Below are positions 1-8,777 of a stretch of DNA of 20,215 nt, one piece after another. Within the stretch, counting starts at the first letter, position 1, and each line of letters starts with the position of its first letter. The notes under the pieces were generated by a model. That model made no database searches. It saw nothing but the letters and a program-made list of their open reading frames with translations, and was not told where the DNA came from. Location: contig CABSDO010000028.1 in the NCBI GenBank assembly GCA_902476475.1, positions 1-20,215 of the forward strand. Reading direction: 5' to 3'. Both the position numbers and the translations under genes were made by a program. Origin of the DNA: an uncultured Collinsella sp. (lineage in GTDB: Bacteria > Actinomycetota > Coriobacteriia > Coriobacteriales > Coriobacteriaceae).

Positions 1-1
1 C

Positions 2-634
2 TCGTCCAACGTGGGCTTTGTCTTGGTGGGGCGCAAAATCGGTGCAGATGACTTGGCCGCCTATGTGGATAAGTGGGGCATCGGTCACAGTTCGGGCGTC
101 GATTTTCCGGGTGAAAGCCTGGGCATCGTCAAGGAACGAGACCAGTACGATGGCGCCACGCTGGGCTCGATGAGCTTTGGCCAGGCGCTGTCTGTCTCAC
201 CGATTGAGATCGCACGTGCCGTGGGCGGTATCGCCAACGGCGGTGTGATGATGACCCCGCACTTCTATAAGTCAAGCAAGGGCGACGAGAAGGACTGGGG
301 CGAAGGCGAGCGTGCGATTTCTGAGGATGCCGCCTCCCAGGTGACATCGTGCATGCAGACGGTCGTGTCCGAGGGTACGGGCGTGGGCGGTGCCGTGGAC
401 GGCTATGACGTGGCGGGCAAGACCGGTACGGCGGAGCGCGCGGACGAAAATGGCGGCTATCTCAAGGAGAACTATATGTCTTCCTTCATGGGCTTTGCCC
501 CGGCTCAGTCGCCCAAGGTGCTGTGCTACATCACGCTCGACGGCACGCCGAGCGGCTCGGATGCCGCCGCGGTTCCGTTTCAGAGCATTATGGCCAACGC
601 GCTCGATGTTTTGGGTATCCCGCGCACCAAGTAG
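2..634 (+). CDS. ftsI: FtsI / class B penicillin-binding protein, C-terminal part (5' truncated by window edge)
   Basis: This is the transpeptidase that cross-links septal peptidoglycan, acting outside the membrane with FtsW. Only the C-terminal part of the catalytic domain is present. The frame is open from base 2, and the first codons read Ser-Ser-Asn, the SxN active-site motif (SSNVG). The KTGTA motif follows, its Lys codon at 419-421. Between them lies the family segment SFGQALSVSPIEIARA, then ANGGVMMTP. The catalytic SxxK serine and the N-terminal membrane anchor lie upstream of the window. A GTG at base 11 is inside the gene and is not the start. The gene ends in TAG, 124 bases before murF. 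A paralogous class B PBP cannot be excluded, but the position just before murF-mraY-murD-ftsW favours FtsI. Confidence 0.95.
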   Translation, partial: SSNVGFVLVGRKIGADDLAAYVDKWGIGHSSGVDFPGESLGIVKERDQYDGATLGSMSFGQALSVSPIEIARAVGGIANGGVMMTPHFYKSSKGDEKDWGEGERAISEDAASQVTSCMQTVVSEGTGVGGAVDGYDVAGKTGTAERADENGGYLKENYMSSFMGFAPAQSPKVLCYITLDGTPSGSDAAAVPFQSIMANALDVLGIPRTK

Positions 635-758
635 GGGGTTGTCCTATTTGGTACGTTCATTGTTTAAACTAGAGGGTGTTCACACGCCCTGCACCACGCA
701 TGAGTGGCGCTGGGATACAATACGCCGGTAGCATTATTAGGTTTATGGGGGAGCTGCA
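635..758 (+). promoter_or_regulatory. ftsI-murF intergenic region with possible promoter elements
   Basis: This is the largest gap in the left half of the cluster. It holds two -10-like hexamers, TAAACT at 665-670 (in TAAACTAGAG) and TACAAT at 716-721 (preceded by GGGA). Neither has a good -35 at 16-18 bases. An imperfect hairpin (GGGTGT against ACACgCCC) lies around 674-690 but has no T-run, so it is not a convincing terminator. The murF ribosome binding site GGGGGAG is at 747-753. An internal promoter for murF onward is plausible but only inferred. Confidence 0.3.
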
Positions 759-2183
759 ATGATAGAGATCGCCGTCAACAACCTCGCGGCCGCAACAGGG
801 GCCCGAACCGTGACGGAGCAGACCGATCGAGTTTGTCGCGGGTGCGTTATCGACTCGCGTCAGGTTGAGGAAGGGACGATTTTTGTCGCCTTCCCGGGCG
901 AAAAGGTCGACGGAAACGATTTTGCTCCTCGGGCTATCGAGTCGGGTGCCGGCGCGGTCGTGCTTACCCGCGAGCCCGATGACGACTTGCTTTCACTTGC
1001 CCAGGACAAGGACTGCGCCGTCCTGCTGACGGATGATCCAGAGGAATTTTTGCTGCGCCTGGCGCATGCCTATCGCACGCAGCTTGGCTGTCTGGTCATT
1101 GGTATTACCGGCTCGATCGGCAAGACCACGACCAAGGATGTGCTCGCCGCGGTGCTTTCCAAGCGCTATCGCGTCTGGGCTACCAAGGGCAATTTCAACA
1201 ATTTGATCGGCATGCCACTCACGGTGCTCTCTGCTCCAGCTGATACTGAGGTCTTGGTGCTCGAGATGGGCATGAACCATTTCCACGAGATCGAGCGCCT
1301 GTCCTGTTCCGCCAATCCAAATCTCGCCATCGTGACCAAGATCGGCACCTCGCATATCGGCATTTTGGGCAGCCGTGAGAATATCGCGCGTGCCAAGTCC
1401 GAGATCGTCCAGGGCATGCGTGCCGCCGATGACTTCTCTCCACTGCTTGTGCTTGGCGGCGAGGACGACTTTACCCCGTTCATTCGCGATACGTTTGCCG
1501 CGCCCGCGGGCGTTGATGTGATGCTCGCCGGCGTTTCGGATGATGATGAGGTCTGCGCGCGCGACATTCGCGTCGACGAAGAGGGCCGTCCGGTCTTTAC
1601 GCTCGATTTTGGCGCGGGCGAGCGCATCGAGACCATGCTTGCCATTCCCGGCGCACAGTCTGTCCCCAATGCCGTAAAGGCAGCGGCAGTCGGCATTCGC
1701 CTGGGCGTGACGCCGGAACAGATCGATGCCGCCTTTAGGGGGCTGACGATCACCGGTCATCGCCAGGAGATCAAGCGCGCCGCCAGCGGTGCGCGCATCA
1801 TCGATGACTCCTATAACGCCAGTGCCGAGTCTATGGCTGCCGGTCTCGATCTGCTGTGCTCGCTTATCTGCGACGGCTCGCGCATGGCGATCTTGGGCGA
1901 GATGGGCGAGATGGGCGACGAGGCCGCGCGCATGCACGAGCTTGTGGGCGCCTATGCCGCGGCTAAGAAGCTCGATATGCTGGCGTGCGTGGGCGGTGAG
2001 CTCGCTGCCCTCATGGCCGAGTCCGCTCGCATGATGGGTATGGACGAGGACCGTATCCAGGTGTTCGCCGATTATCAGCAGGTGCTCGACCGTATGGGCG
2101 TCGCACTCGAAAAGGACGACGTCGTACTGGTTAAGGGTTCCCGTTTTGTTGAGCTCGATCGCTTTGTGGAAGGTGTGTGCTAG
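759..2183 (+). CDS. murF: UDP-N-acetylmuramoyl-tripeptide--D-alanyl-D-alanine ligase MurF
   Basis: MurF is the cytoplasmic ATP-dependent ligase that adds D-Ala-D-Ala to UDP-MurNAc-tripeptide, the last soluble step of the pentapeptide precursor. The 474-residue length is normal. The Mur ligase fold is visible: N-terminal UDP-binding domain (about 1-105), central ATPase domain with the P-loop GITGSIGKTTTKD at 115-127 and NFNNLIGMPLTVL at about 145-157, and a C-terminal domain with DDSYNAS at 349-355, LGEMGEMG and VLVKGSR near the end. The SYNA motif and the lack of a MurE-type amino-acid-selecting motif point to MurF rather than MurE. The ATG at 759 is chosen for the strong GGGGGAG at 747-753. 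mraY begins three bases after the stop. Confidence 0.96.
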   Translation: MIEIAVNNLAAATGARTVTEQTDRVCRGCVIDSRQVEEGTIFVAFPGEKVDGNDFAPRAIESGAGAVVLTREPDDDLLSLAQDKDCAVLLTDDPEEFLLRLAHAYRTQLGCLVIGITGSIGKTTTKDVLAAVLSKRYRVWATKGNFNNLIGMPLTVLSAPADTEVLVLEMGMNHFHEIERLSCSANPNLAIVTKIGTSHIGILGSRENIARAKSEIVQGMRAADDFSPLLVLGGEDDFTPFIRDTFAAPAGVDVMLAGVSDDDEVCARDIRVDEEGRPVFTLDFGAGERIETMLAIPGAQSVPNAVKAAAVGIRLGVTPEQIDAAFRGLTITGHRQEIKRAASGARIIDDSYNASAESMAAGLDLLCSLICDGSRMAILGEMGEMGDEAARMHELVGAYAAAKKLDMLACVGGELAALMAESARMMGMDEDRIQVFADYQQVLDRMGVALEKDDVVLVKGSRFVELDRFVEGVC

Positions 2184-2186
2184 TTC

Positions 2187-3206
2187 ATGTTCGGCAATCC
2201 TTCGTATCCTACGTACCAGGCCTTTTTGGGATTGGGCATCGCCGCTATCATCGCGATGCTGCTCATGCCGTGGTGGATTAAGCTCCTGAAGGTCGAGGGT
2301 ATCGGCCAGCAGGTTCGTGCCGATGGCCCCAAGCGCCACCTGATTAAGCAGGGCACGCCCACCATGGGTGGCGTCATCATCCTGGTCGCCGTTTCGCTGA
2401 CGTGCCTGTTGATGGGCAAGCTCACCACCGAGCTCGTGCTTGTGCTGCTCGCCACGCTGGCGACTGGCGTTCTTGGTCTCATCGATGACCTGACTTCTGT
2501 CACGCACGGCCGTTCGCTCGGCCTGACGCCTCACGCCAAGATGATCGGCCTGACCATCATCTGCGTTACCTTTACCGTTCTTGCCGTTAACTGGTGCGGC
2601 GTTGCCCCCGAGATTCGTTTCCCTGGCGGCCTGGCTATTGACCTGGGTGTGCTTTCAACCACCATCTGTGGCTTCTCGTTTCCGTGGCTCTACATTGTTT
2701 TTTGCTGGCTCATGATCGCCGGTCTTTCTAACGCCGTGAACCTGACCGATGGCCTGGACGGCCTTGCTGGCGGTACCTCCATGATCGCCATGCTCGCGAT
2801 GGCCGCAATGGCGTTTTTGCATGGCGACGTGAACCTGTCTATCTTTTGCACCGCATGCGCCGGCGCTTGCCTGGGCTTCCTTTGGTTCAACTGCTATCCG
2901 GCGAGTATTTTTATGGGTGATACCGGCTCTCTTGCCTTGGGCGCAGCATTTGCCTGCACGTCCATCATGACCAACACCGAGGTCGTCTCGCTCATCATCG
3001 GTGGCCTGTTTATCGTCGAGACCCTCTCGGTCATGATTCAGGTCGTCTACTTCCACTTTACGCATAAGCGCGTCTTCCTTATGGCGCCCATTCATCATCA
3101 TTTCGAAAAGAAGGGCTGGGCCGAGACCAAGGTTGTCATTCGCTTTTGGATTGTCGCCGCGGCATTTGGTGCCCTGGGCCTTGCTTTGTTCTTCCAGTTG
3201 GGATAG
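2187..3206 (+). CDS. mraY: Phospho-N-acetylmuramoyl-pentapeptide transferase MraY
   Basis: MraY is the integral membrane enzyme that transfers phospho-MurNAc-pentapeptide to undecaprenyl phosphate, making lipid I. The 339 residues are strongly hydrophobic, with about ten membrane segments. Family motifs appear in order: GTPTMGG at 57-62, LIDD at 98-101 (the catalytic and Mg-binding Asp pair), NLTDGLDGLAGG at 185-196, FMGDTGS at 242-248 and PIHHHFEKKGW at 301-311 (the MraY histidine motif that separates it from WecA-type enzymes). The start lies three bases after murF; the nearest purine-rich stretch, GGAAGG at 2168-2173, is 13 bases upstream, so translation may depend on coupling to murF. Confidence 0.97.
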   Translation: MFGNPSYPTYQAFLGLGIAAIIAMLLMPWWIKLLKVEGIGQQVRADGPKRHLIKQGTPTMGGVIILVAVSLTCLLMGKLTTELVLVLLATLATGVLGLIDDLTSVTHGRSLGLTPHAKMIGLTIICVTFTVLAVNWCGVAPEIRFPGGLAIDLGVLSTTICGFSFPWLYIVFCWLMIAGLSNAVNLTDGLDGLAGGTSMIAMLAMAAMAFLHGDVNLSIFCTACAGACLGFLWFNCYPASIFMGDTGSLALGAAFACTSIMTNTEVVSLIIGGLFIVETLSVMIQVVYFHFTHKRVFLMAPIHHHFEKKGWAETKVVIRFWIVAAAFGALGLALFFQLG

Positions 3207-3215
3207 TGGTTTTTC

Positions 3216-4622
3216 ATGCCTCTTGCAGATTCCTTTAGCCTGCTTGTTTTGGGTCAGGGTAAATCTGGCCTTGATGTCGCGCGTTGGGCACTTGCTCACC
3301 ACGAGCGCGTGAGCGCCGTCACCGTTTATGGCGGCGGTACCTCCGAGCCCAATGACGCCACGCGTGCGCTCGAGGCTATGGGCGCGTCGTTTGTCTATGG
3401 CACCGAGCAGGTAGAGGGAGCCTACGACGTATGCGTGACATGCCCGGGCATCTCGGAGTTCTCGGCATTCTTTAAGGCTGGCCGCGATCATGCTGCCCAG
3501 GTCATGGGCGAGCCCGAGTTTGCCTACCGCCTGTCGCCCGACAATTGGATCGCCATCACGGGCACCAACGGCAAGACGACCACCACGTCGCTGACCGACT
3601 ACCTGCTTAAGGCAGCGGGCGAGGCGAGCGTTGCTGTCGGCAACATCGGTGAGCCTCCGGTGAACGAGATCGATGGCCGCGCGCATAACGAGTGGTTTGT
3701 AGCGGAGCTTTCGAGCTATCAGATTGCAACGACCCAGGAGCTTCACCCTCGTGTGGCGGTGCTGCTCAACATTACCCCCGACCATCTGGGCTGGCACAAG
3801 AGCCATAAGAACTATGCGCTCGCTAAGATTAAGCTCTTCGAGAACATGGTTGACGATGATCTTGTGGTTATCGACGTCGAGGACGCCGGCATCCATGAGT
3901 TCGATGAGTATATTTACACGCCGGGCCGTCGCATCTGCAAGGTCGCCTTTGACGAGCCTGATGGGGAGGACGCCGCATTTGTACGCGATGGCAAGATAGT
4001 CGTGCGTCTGAAGGGCGTCGAGACCCCGCTCATCCCCACGTCCGAGCTCAAAATCTCCGGACATCACAATGTCATCAATGCCTTATGCGCTGCTACGGCT
4101 GCCCTGGCCGTCGGTGCTGATGTCGACGGCGTCTGCCACGGTCTGGCCTCGTTCCAGCCGCTCGAGCACCGTGTGGAGCCCTGCGGTGAGATCGATGGCG
4201 TGCGCTACGTCAACGATTCCAAGGCGACGAACACCGATGCGGTCGAGAAGGCCCTGACGGCGTTTCCCGACGACGATGTGATCTTGCTGCTCGGCGGCCA
4301 CGATAAGGGTACGCCGCTCGCGGACTTTGCCCGCGTTGTCATGGATAACGTTCGCTCGGTGGTCTGCTTTGGCGACGCTCGCGAGCGCTTTACCGCCGCT
4401 ATGGACGAGGCCGATGTCGATGGTGACGTTGATATCGCTCAGGCAGACGACCTGCGCGACGCCGTGGACGTTGCCCGTTCGCTGTCGAGCCGTGGCGACG
4501 TGATCCTGCTTTCTCCCGCCTGTTCTTCGTTCGATGAGTTCTCGGGCTACGAGGAGCGCGGCCGCGTGTTTAAGGACTACGTGGCCCAGCTTGCCGCCGC
4601 AGCGAAATCGCAAATGGAATAG
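3216..4622 (+). CDS. murD: UDP-N-acetylmuramoyl-L-alanine--D-glutamate ligase MurD
   Basis: MurD is the cytoplasmic Mur ligase that adds D-glutamate to UDP-MurNAc-L-Ala. The 468 residues show the N-terminal nucleotide-fold motif GQGKSGLDVARWAL (13-26), the P-loop GTNGKTTTT (116-124), ELSSYQ (164-169), NITPDHLGWH (185-194), a lysine-containing segment YALAKIKLFEN expected to hold the carbamylated Lys, GHHNVINALCA (282-292), LEHRVE and DSKATN (334-339), then LLGGHDKG and LSPACSSFDEF. The last two groups are typical of MurD rather than MurC, E or F. It starts nine bases after mraY with only a weak ribosome binding site. Confidence 0.96.
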   Translation: MPLADSFSLLVLGQGKSGLDVARWALAHHERVSAVTVYGGGTSEPNDATRALEAMGASFVYGTEQVEGAYDVCVTCPGISEFSAFFKAGRDHAAQVMGEPEFAYRLSPDNWIAITGTNGKTTTTSLTDYLLKAAGEASVAVGNIGEPPVNEIDGRAHNEWFVAELSSYQIATTQELHPRVAVLLNITPDHLGWHKSHKNYALAKIKLFENMVDDDLVVIDVEDAGIHEFDEYIYTPGRRICKVAFDEPDGEDAAFVRDGKIVVRLKGVETPLIPTSELKISGHHNVINALCAATAALAVGADVDGVCHGLASFQPLEHRVEPCGEIDGVRYVNDSKATNTDAVEKALTAFPDDDVILLLGGHDKGTPLADFARVVMDNVRSVVCFGDARERFTAAMDEADVDGDVDIAQADDLRDAVDVARSLSSRGDVILLSPACSSFDEFSGYEERGRVFKDYVAQLAAAAKSQME

Positions 4623-4631
4623 GGGCTGCCG

Positions 4632-6152
4632 GTGAGAGAGGAGAGCCCCCGACAAGGTATGAGGAGGCCCGACTCGGACCGTGCTTCCTCGCAGCGCAGC
4701 ACGCCGCGTTCCGGTCGCGGCGGGCAGACGCTCAGCGAGCGCTATATCGCCGGCGTCCCCGCCCGCATCATGCGCCCTCGTTTGATATTCATGGCGTGCC
4801 TGTTTACCTTGGTGTGCTTTGGTCTGCTGATGGTGTACTCGGCGTCATCGGTCGAGGCATTGCACGAGAACGGGTCTGCGACGTTTTTCCTGGTTCGACA
4901 AGCCGCGTTTGCCGGAGTTGGCGTGCTGGCTATGGTTGCCATCGTGCGCATCTTGCCGGATAGCTGGTTTGGGGAAGACGTGCTCAGGATTTTCCTCATG
5001 GGCATGATAGGGCTACTGCTTCTGGTGTTCTTTATGGGTAGCGGCAGTCGTGGCGCCACGCGTTGGCTCAACATTGCCGGTATTCAGTTCCAGCCGTCTG
5101 AGTTTTTAAAGCCGTTCGCCATCGCGTACTCGGCAATCATGCTCGACCGCATCTTTTCGCCCGGTGGCAACATCAATGAGTTTCTTCGCAAGATGGGCGC
5201 CTACCTGGGTATTTCGCTCTTTATGATCTTTATTCAGCCCGATTTTGGCACCGTTCTGATCATCTTGTTGACCCTCATGTGCATGGCGTTGTTTGCGGGA
5301 TTGGACCCTAAATATATCGTTTGGACGGTCGTTGCCGGCATCGCCGTAATTGCGATCGCCCTTATCACCGAGCCGTATCGTATGACGCGTGTCGAGGTTG
5401 CTTGGAACCCTTGGGCCGACGAGTATGGCGATGGCTATCAGGCCACGCTTGCCATCATGGCGTTTGCCTCGGGCGGTCTGTTCGGTCGCGGTATCGGCAA
5501 CTCCACCATGAAGTACTCGTATTTGCCTGAGGCGCATAACGACTACATCTTGGCTATTATCGGCGAGGAAGTTGGCTTTATCGGAACCGTGCTGTTCTTC
5601 TTGGTGTTTGCGATGCTGATTTACTCGGCGTTTCGCATTGCCGAGCAGGCTACGGACCGTCGCGGAGCACTCATGGCATCGGGTTCCGCAGTCATTCTCG
5701 CGGTGCAGTTTTTGATCAATGCGCTGGGCATCCTCAATGTGTTTCCCATGACGGGCAAACCACTGCCGTTTATTAGCTACGGCGGCTCGTCGATTATCGT
5801 ATCGCTTATGCTTGCCGGGCTGATCTTGCGCGTCTCGCACGAGAGCGCCCGTCGTGATGAGTACGACCGTCGCCGCGAGAGCTTTGCCGTTATGGACGAG
5901 AGCACCGCCGGCGTGCCCCATGTGCGCGGCGATCGCCCTTCGCGCAACGGTTTTACCGTCTTGGATGGGTCTGCGTCCGAGCCGGCGGCTCGTCCGCGCC
6001 CGCGAACGGCGCCGCAGGGGCGTTCCCAACGCCCGAACCCCCGAAGCTCGGGTGGCGGATATAATCGAATCGATTTGAATTCGGACCCGTCGGCGCGTCT
6101 GCGCACCGACGATCAGGGACCGCGCGTACGAAGGGATTACCATGACCGATAA
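4632..6152 (+). CDS. ftsW: Septal peptidoglycan polymerase FtsW (SEDS family)
   Basis: FtsW is the SEDS glycosyltransferase that polymerises lipid II at the septum together with FtsI. The 506 residues comprise a basic N-terminal cytoplasmic stretch (1-48), about ten membrane segments (50-400) and a long, probably disordered tail (about 401-506). SEDS motifs are MVYSASS (67-73), GSRGATRW (138-145), QPSEFLK (154-160), HNDYILAIIGEE (302-313, whose Asp304 matches the putative catalytic Asp of the family) and GKPLPFISYGGSS (375-387). GTG at 4632 is chosen because GGGG at 4622-4625 lies six bases upstream; the ATG at 4659 is poorly spaced from any such site. RodA is the alternative, but the dcw location supports FtsW. 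The end overlaps murG by 11 bases. Confidence 0.95.
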   Translation: MREESPRQGMRRPDSDRASSQRSTPRSGRGGQTLSERYIAGVPARIMRPRLIFMACLFTLVCFGLLMVYSASSVEALHENGSATFFLVRQAAFAGVGVLAMVAIVRILPDSWFGEDVLRIFLMGMIGLLLLVFFMGSGSRGATRWLNIAGIQFQPSEFLKPFAIAYSAIMLDRIFSPGGNINEFLRKMGAYLGISLFMIFIQPDFGTVLIILLTLMCMALFAGLDPKYIVWTVVAGIAVIAIALITEPYRMTRVEVAWNPWADEYGDGYQATLAIMAFASGGLFGRGIGNSTMKYSYLPEAHNDYILAIIGEEVGFIGTVLFFLVFAMLIYSAFRIAEQATDRRGALMASGSAVILAVQFLINALGILNVFPMTGKPLPFISYGGSSIIVSLMLAGLILRVSHESARRDEYDRRRESFAVMDESTAGVPHVRGDRPSRNGFTVLDGSASEPAARPRPRTAPQGRSQRPNPRSSGGGYNRIDLNSDPSARLRTDDQGPRVRRDYHDR

Positions 6153-7257
6153 GATGACCGTTGCTATCGCAGCTGGCGGCACGGCGGGACATATCAACCC
6201 TGCGCTCGCTTTGGCTGAGGAGTTGCGCGACCGCGGACATCATGTTGTGTTCGTGGGTCAGTCACACAAGCTCGAGGGTCGTTTGATTCCCGAGGCCGGA
6301 TTTGATTTTGTACCTATCACGGTCACGGGCTTCGACCGCTCCCGTCCTTGGACCGCGCTGACTTCGCTGTGGCGCGTCAATAAGGCCAAGCGCTCGCTTG
6401 CCAGTCATTTCTCAAAGGTTGGCAAGCCCGATGCTGCCATCGGTTTTGGTGCCTACGTCGAGGTTCCGCTGCTGGGCTGGTGCAAGGATGCGGGCGTTCC
6501 GTATCTGCTGCACGAGCAGAACTCTGTTCCGGGTCTGGCCAATAAGATGATGAGTTCCCATGCCGCCCGCGTGTGCATCTCGGTGCCGGCTGCGCGCTCT
6601 GTCTTTGAGCACGAGGGCGACCCTGAGCATGTGCTCATGACCGGTAATCCGGTGCGCCGCTCGGTCATTGAGGGCGATCGCACCCGCGGCCGCGAGGCAC
6701 TTGGCGTGCCCGAGGACGCTGTGCTGCTGCTTGTCTTTGGCGGTTCGCTCGGTGCCCAGCATCTTAACGAGCGCGTAGCCTCGCTCAAGGGCGAGCTGCT
6801 TTCGCGTGAGAATCTCTACATTTTGCATTCGACGGGAGCCGATGGCTTTGAGGACACCGAGCGTGCTTTGGCGCTGACGTCCGATGAGACGAAGCGCTAT
6901 CGCGTCCAGCCCTACATTGACAACATGGGCGACATGCTAGCTGCCGCTGACCTGGTGCTCTCGCGTTCCGGCGCCTCGAGCGTGGCCGAGATTGCCGCCC
7001 TCGCCGTGCCTTCGGTGCTCGTGCCGTATCCGCATGCCACGGCCGACCACCAGACGACCAATGCGCGCTATCTGGTCGATGCCGGTGCCGGCGTGCTTTG
7101 TGCCGATGCCGATATCGATGCTCCGGCGTTTGCCGAGGAGTTGCTGCATCTGGTCGATGACGCCGCAGCGCGCGATGCCATGCGTCAGGCGGCGCGCGGG
7201 TTGGCTCAGGACCGCGCCGCCGCACTTTTGGCCGACGCGGTAGAGGGTTTGCGTTAG
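6142..7257 (+). CDS. murG: UDP-GlcNAc:undecaprenyl-PP-MurNAc-pentapeptide GlcNAc transferase MurG
   Basis: MurG is the peripheral membrane GT28 glycosyltransferase on the inner face of the membrane; it adds GlcNAc to lipid I to give lipid II. The 371 residues show the N-terminal GGTAGHI loop (12-18), GFGAYVEVPLL (101-111), HEQNSVPGLAN (124-134), GNPVR (168-172), GGSLGAQ (200-206) and the donor-binding SRSGASSVAE (274-283), then PYPHATADHQ. ATG 6142 is preferred over ATG 6154 because AAGGG at 6131-6135 sits six bases upstream. This start lies inside the ftsW 3' end, an 11-base overlap that suggests coupled translation. Confidence 0.97.
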   Translation: MTDKMTVAIAAGGTAGHINPALALAEELRDRGHHVVFVGQSHKLEGRLIPEAGFDFVPITVTGFDRSRPWTALTSLWRVNKAKRSLASHFSKVGKPDAAIGFGAYVEVPLLGWCKDAGVPYLLHEQNSVPGLANKMMSSHAARVCISVPAARSVFEHEGDPEHVLMTGNPVRRSVIEGDRTRGREALGVPEDAVLLLVFGGSLGAQHLNERVASLKGELLSRENLYILHSTGADGFEDTERALALTSDETKRYRVQPYIDNMGDMLAAADLVLSRSGASSVAEIAALAVPSVLVPYPHATADHQTTNARYLVDAGAGVLCADADIDAPAFAEELLHLVDDAAARDAMRQAARGLAQDRAAALLADAVEGLR

Positions 7258-7353
7258 TTAGACGGGATATCGAGCTTGCGCTCGCGTGGATGCGGTAGGT
7301 GCGGTACAGTTAACGGGTTACAGGCAGTGTTTACGCAAGGAGTACACGAGCAC
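7258..7353 (+). promoter_or_regulatory. murG-murC spacer with a weak -10-like element
   Basis: The 96-base gap contains TACAGT at 7305-7310 (context GCGGTACAGT), which resembles a -10 box. The closest -35-like TTGCGC, at 7276-7281, is 23 bases away, too far for a normal promoter. The murC ribosome binding site AGGAG is at 7338-7342. A separate murC promoter is possible but weakly supported. Confidence 0.25.
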
Positions 7354-8772
7354 ATGGCTGATTCCCAGACTGCAACCTCCGCGCCCGAGTTCAAGAGCGC
7401 CCACTTTATCGGTATCGGTGGCGCCGGCATGAGCGGCATCGCCCTCGTTTTGCACGAGCGCGGCTATGCCGTTACTGGCTCCGATCTTAAGACCTCGCGC
7501 TACATTCGTCAGCTTACCCGCGCTGGCGTGAAGGTTCATGTGGGCCACGAGGCCGCTACGATTGATGATGTTAAGCCCGACGTGGTCGTGGTCTCTACCG
7601 CTATTCCCGAGTCCAACCCCGAGCTTGTGCGTGCTCGCGAGCTCGGTATTCCTGTGTGGCCCCGCGCCAAGATGCTCTCGGCTCTGGGTCACGGCTACAC
7701 CACCATCGCTGTTGCCGGTACGCACGGCAAGACCACGACGTCTTCGATGTGTGCCACCATGCTCGACCGCATGGGCTTGGATCCCAGCTTCCTGATCGGT
7801 GGCATAGTCGAGGGCTACGATACCAACGGCAAGAACGGTTCGGGCGACTATTTTGTCGCGGAAGCCGATGAGTCCGACAGCTCCTTCCTGTTCCTGAATC
7901 CCAACGTGGTCATCGTGACCAACGTCGAGGCCGACCATCTCGACCACTACTCGGGTATCGAGGAGATCGAGGCCACCTTTGCCAAGTTTATGGGCCTGGT
8001 TGGAGAGAGCGGTACCGTCATCGTTTGCGGTGAGGACCCGCATCTGGTCGAACTCGCCAAGTCGACGGGTCGCCACGTGCTTTCCTATGGCTTTGCCGAA
8101 ACCAACGACGTCGTCTGCGTGCATCCGGATGTCAAGGGCATTCAGAGCGACTTTATCGTTCGCTTTGAGGATGGGACCGAGCATGCTGTCGAGATTAAGA
8201 GCAACCCCGGTCGCCACAACATGCTCAACGCCACGGCAGTGCTAACCGTTGCCCATGTCCTGGGCCTCGACGTCGACGCCGCAGCCGAGGCGCTTTCAAG
8301 CTTTGAGGGCGTCCGTCGCCGCTTTACCCATGTGGGCGATATTGACGGCATCACCGTGGTCGATGACTACGGCCATCACCCCACCGAGATCAAGGCGACG
8401 CTTGCTGCCGCCTCGTCGCTGGGTTATAAGCATGTCGACGTCGTGTTCCAGCCGCACCGCTATTCGCGTTTGCAGGCGCTGTGCGATGACTTTGCCGATG
8501 CCTTCGCTAATGCCGATAAGCTGCTGCTAATCGATGTGTTCTCTGCCGGCGAGATGCCGATTCCGGGCGTTACCTCCAAGATGCTCGCCGACACTGTGCG
8601 CGCCAAGCACCCCGGCAAGGAGGTCGTGTACTGCTCCAGCCGTCTCGAGCTCAATCGTGAGCTCGAGAAGATGGTAGGTGAGGGCGATCTGCTGCTTACT
8701 ATGGGCGCCGGCGACGTTACGACCGTTGGCCCTGAGTTCATCGAGTATCTGACTGCCAAGAAAGACGCTTAG
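7354..8772 (+). CDS. murC: UDP-N-acetylmuramate--L-alanine ligase MurC
   Basis: MurC is the cytoplasmic Mur ligase that adds L-alanine to UDP-MurNAc, the first peptide-stem step. From this start the protein has 472 residues, normal for the family. Motifs are GIGGAGMSG (20-28, UDP-MurNAc binding), the P-loop GTHGKTTT (122-129), EADESD (170-175), NVEADHLDHY (190-199), then GRHNMLNA, VRRRF, DDYGHHPTEIKA and VFQPHRYSR, the last two diagnostic of MurC. ATG 7354 is preferred over the in-frame TTG at 7276, because AGGAG at 7338-7342 precedes it (spacing 11) and conserved sequence begins only about 15 residues downstream. murB follows after five bases. Confidence 0.97.
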   Translation: MADSQTATSAPEFKSAHFIGIGGAGMSGIALVLHERGYAVTGSDLKTSRYIRQLTRAGVKVHVGHEAATIDDVKPDVVVVSTAIPESNPELVRARELGIPVWPRAKMLSALGHGYTTIAVAGTHGKTTTSSMCATMLDRMGLDPSFLIGGIVEGYDTNGKNGSGDYFVAEADESDSSFLFLNPNVVIVTNVEADHLDHYSGIEEIEATFAKFMGLVGESGTVIVCGEDPHLVELAKSTGRHVLSYGFAETNDVVCVHPDVKGIQSDFIVRFEDGTEHAVEIKSNPGRHNMLNATAVLTVAHVLGLDVDAAAEALSSFEGVRRRFTHVGDIDGITVVDDYGHHPTEIKATLAAASSLGYKHVDVVFQPHRYSRLQALCDDFADAFANADKLLLIDVFSAGEMPIPGVTSKMLADTVRAKHPGKEVVYCSSRLELNRELEKMVGEGDLLLTMGAGDVTTVGPEFIEYLTAKKDA

Positions 8773-8777
8773 CCCCT

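Noticed and set aside
993..2534. 513-codon minus-strand open frame opposite murF and mraY
   Set aside because: It is opposite clear MurF and MraY motifs and has low-complexity composition and no ribosome binding site or family resemblance.
2655..4067. 470-codon minus-strand open frame opposite mraY and murD
   Set aside because: This is a shadow of strongly conserved genes on the + strand; no domain is recognisable.
7276..7353. TTG start adding 26 residues to MurC
   Set aside because: The extra residues resemble no MurC N-terminus, and AGGAG lies just before ATG 7354.
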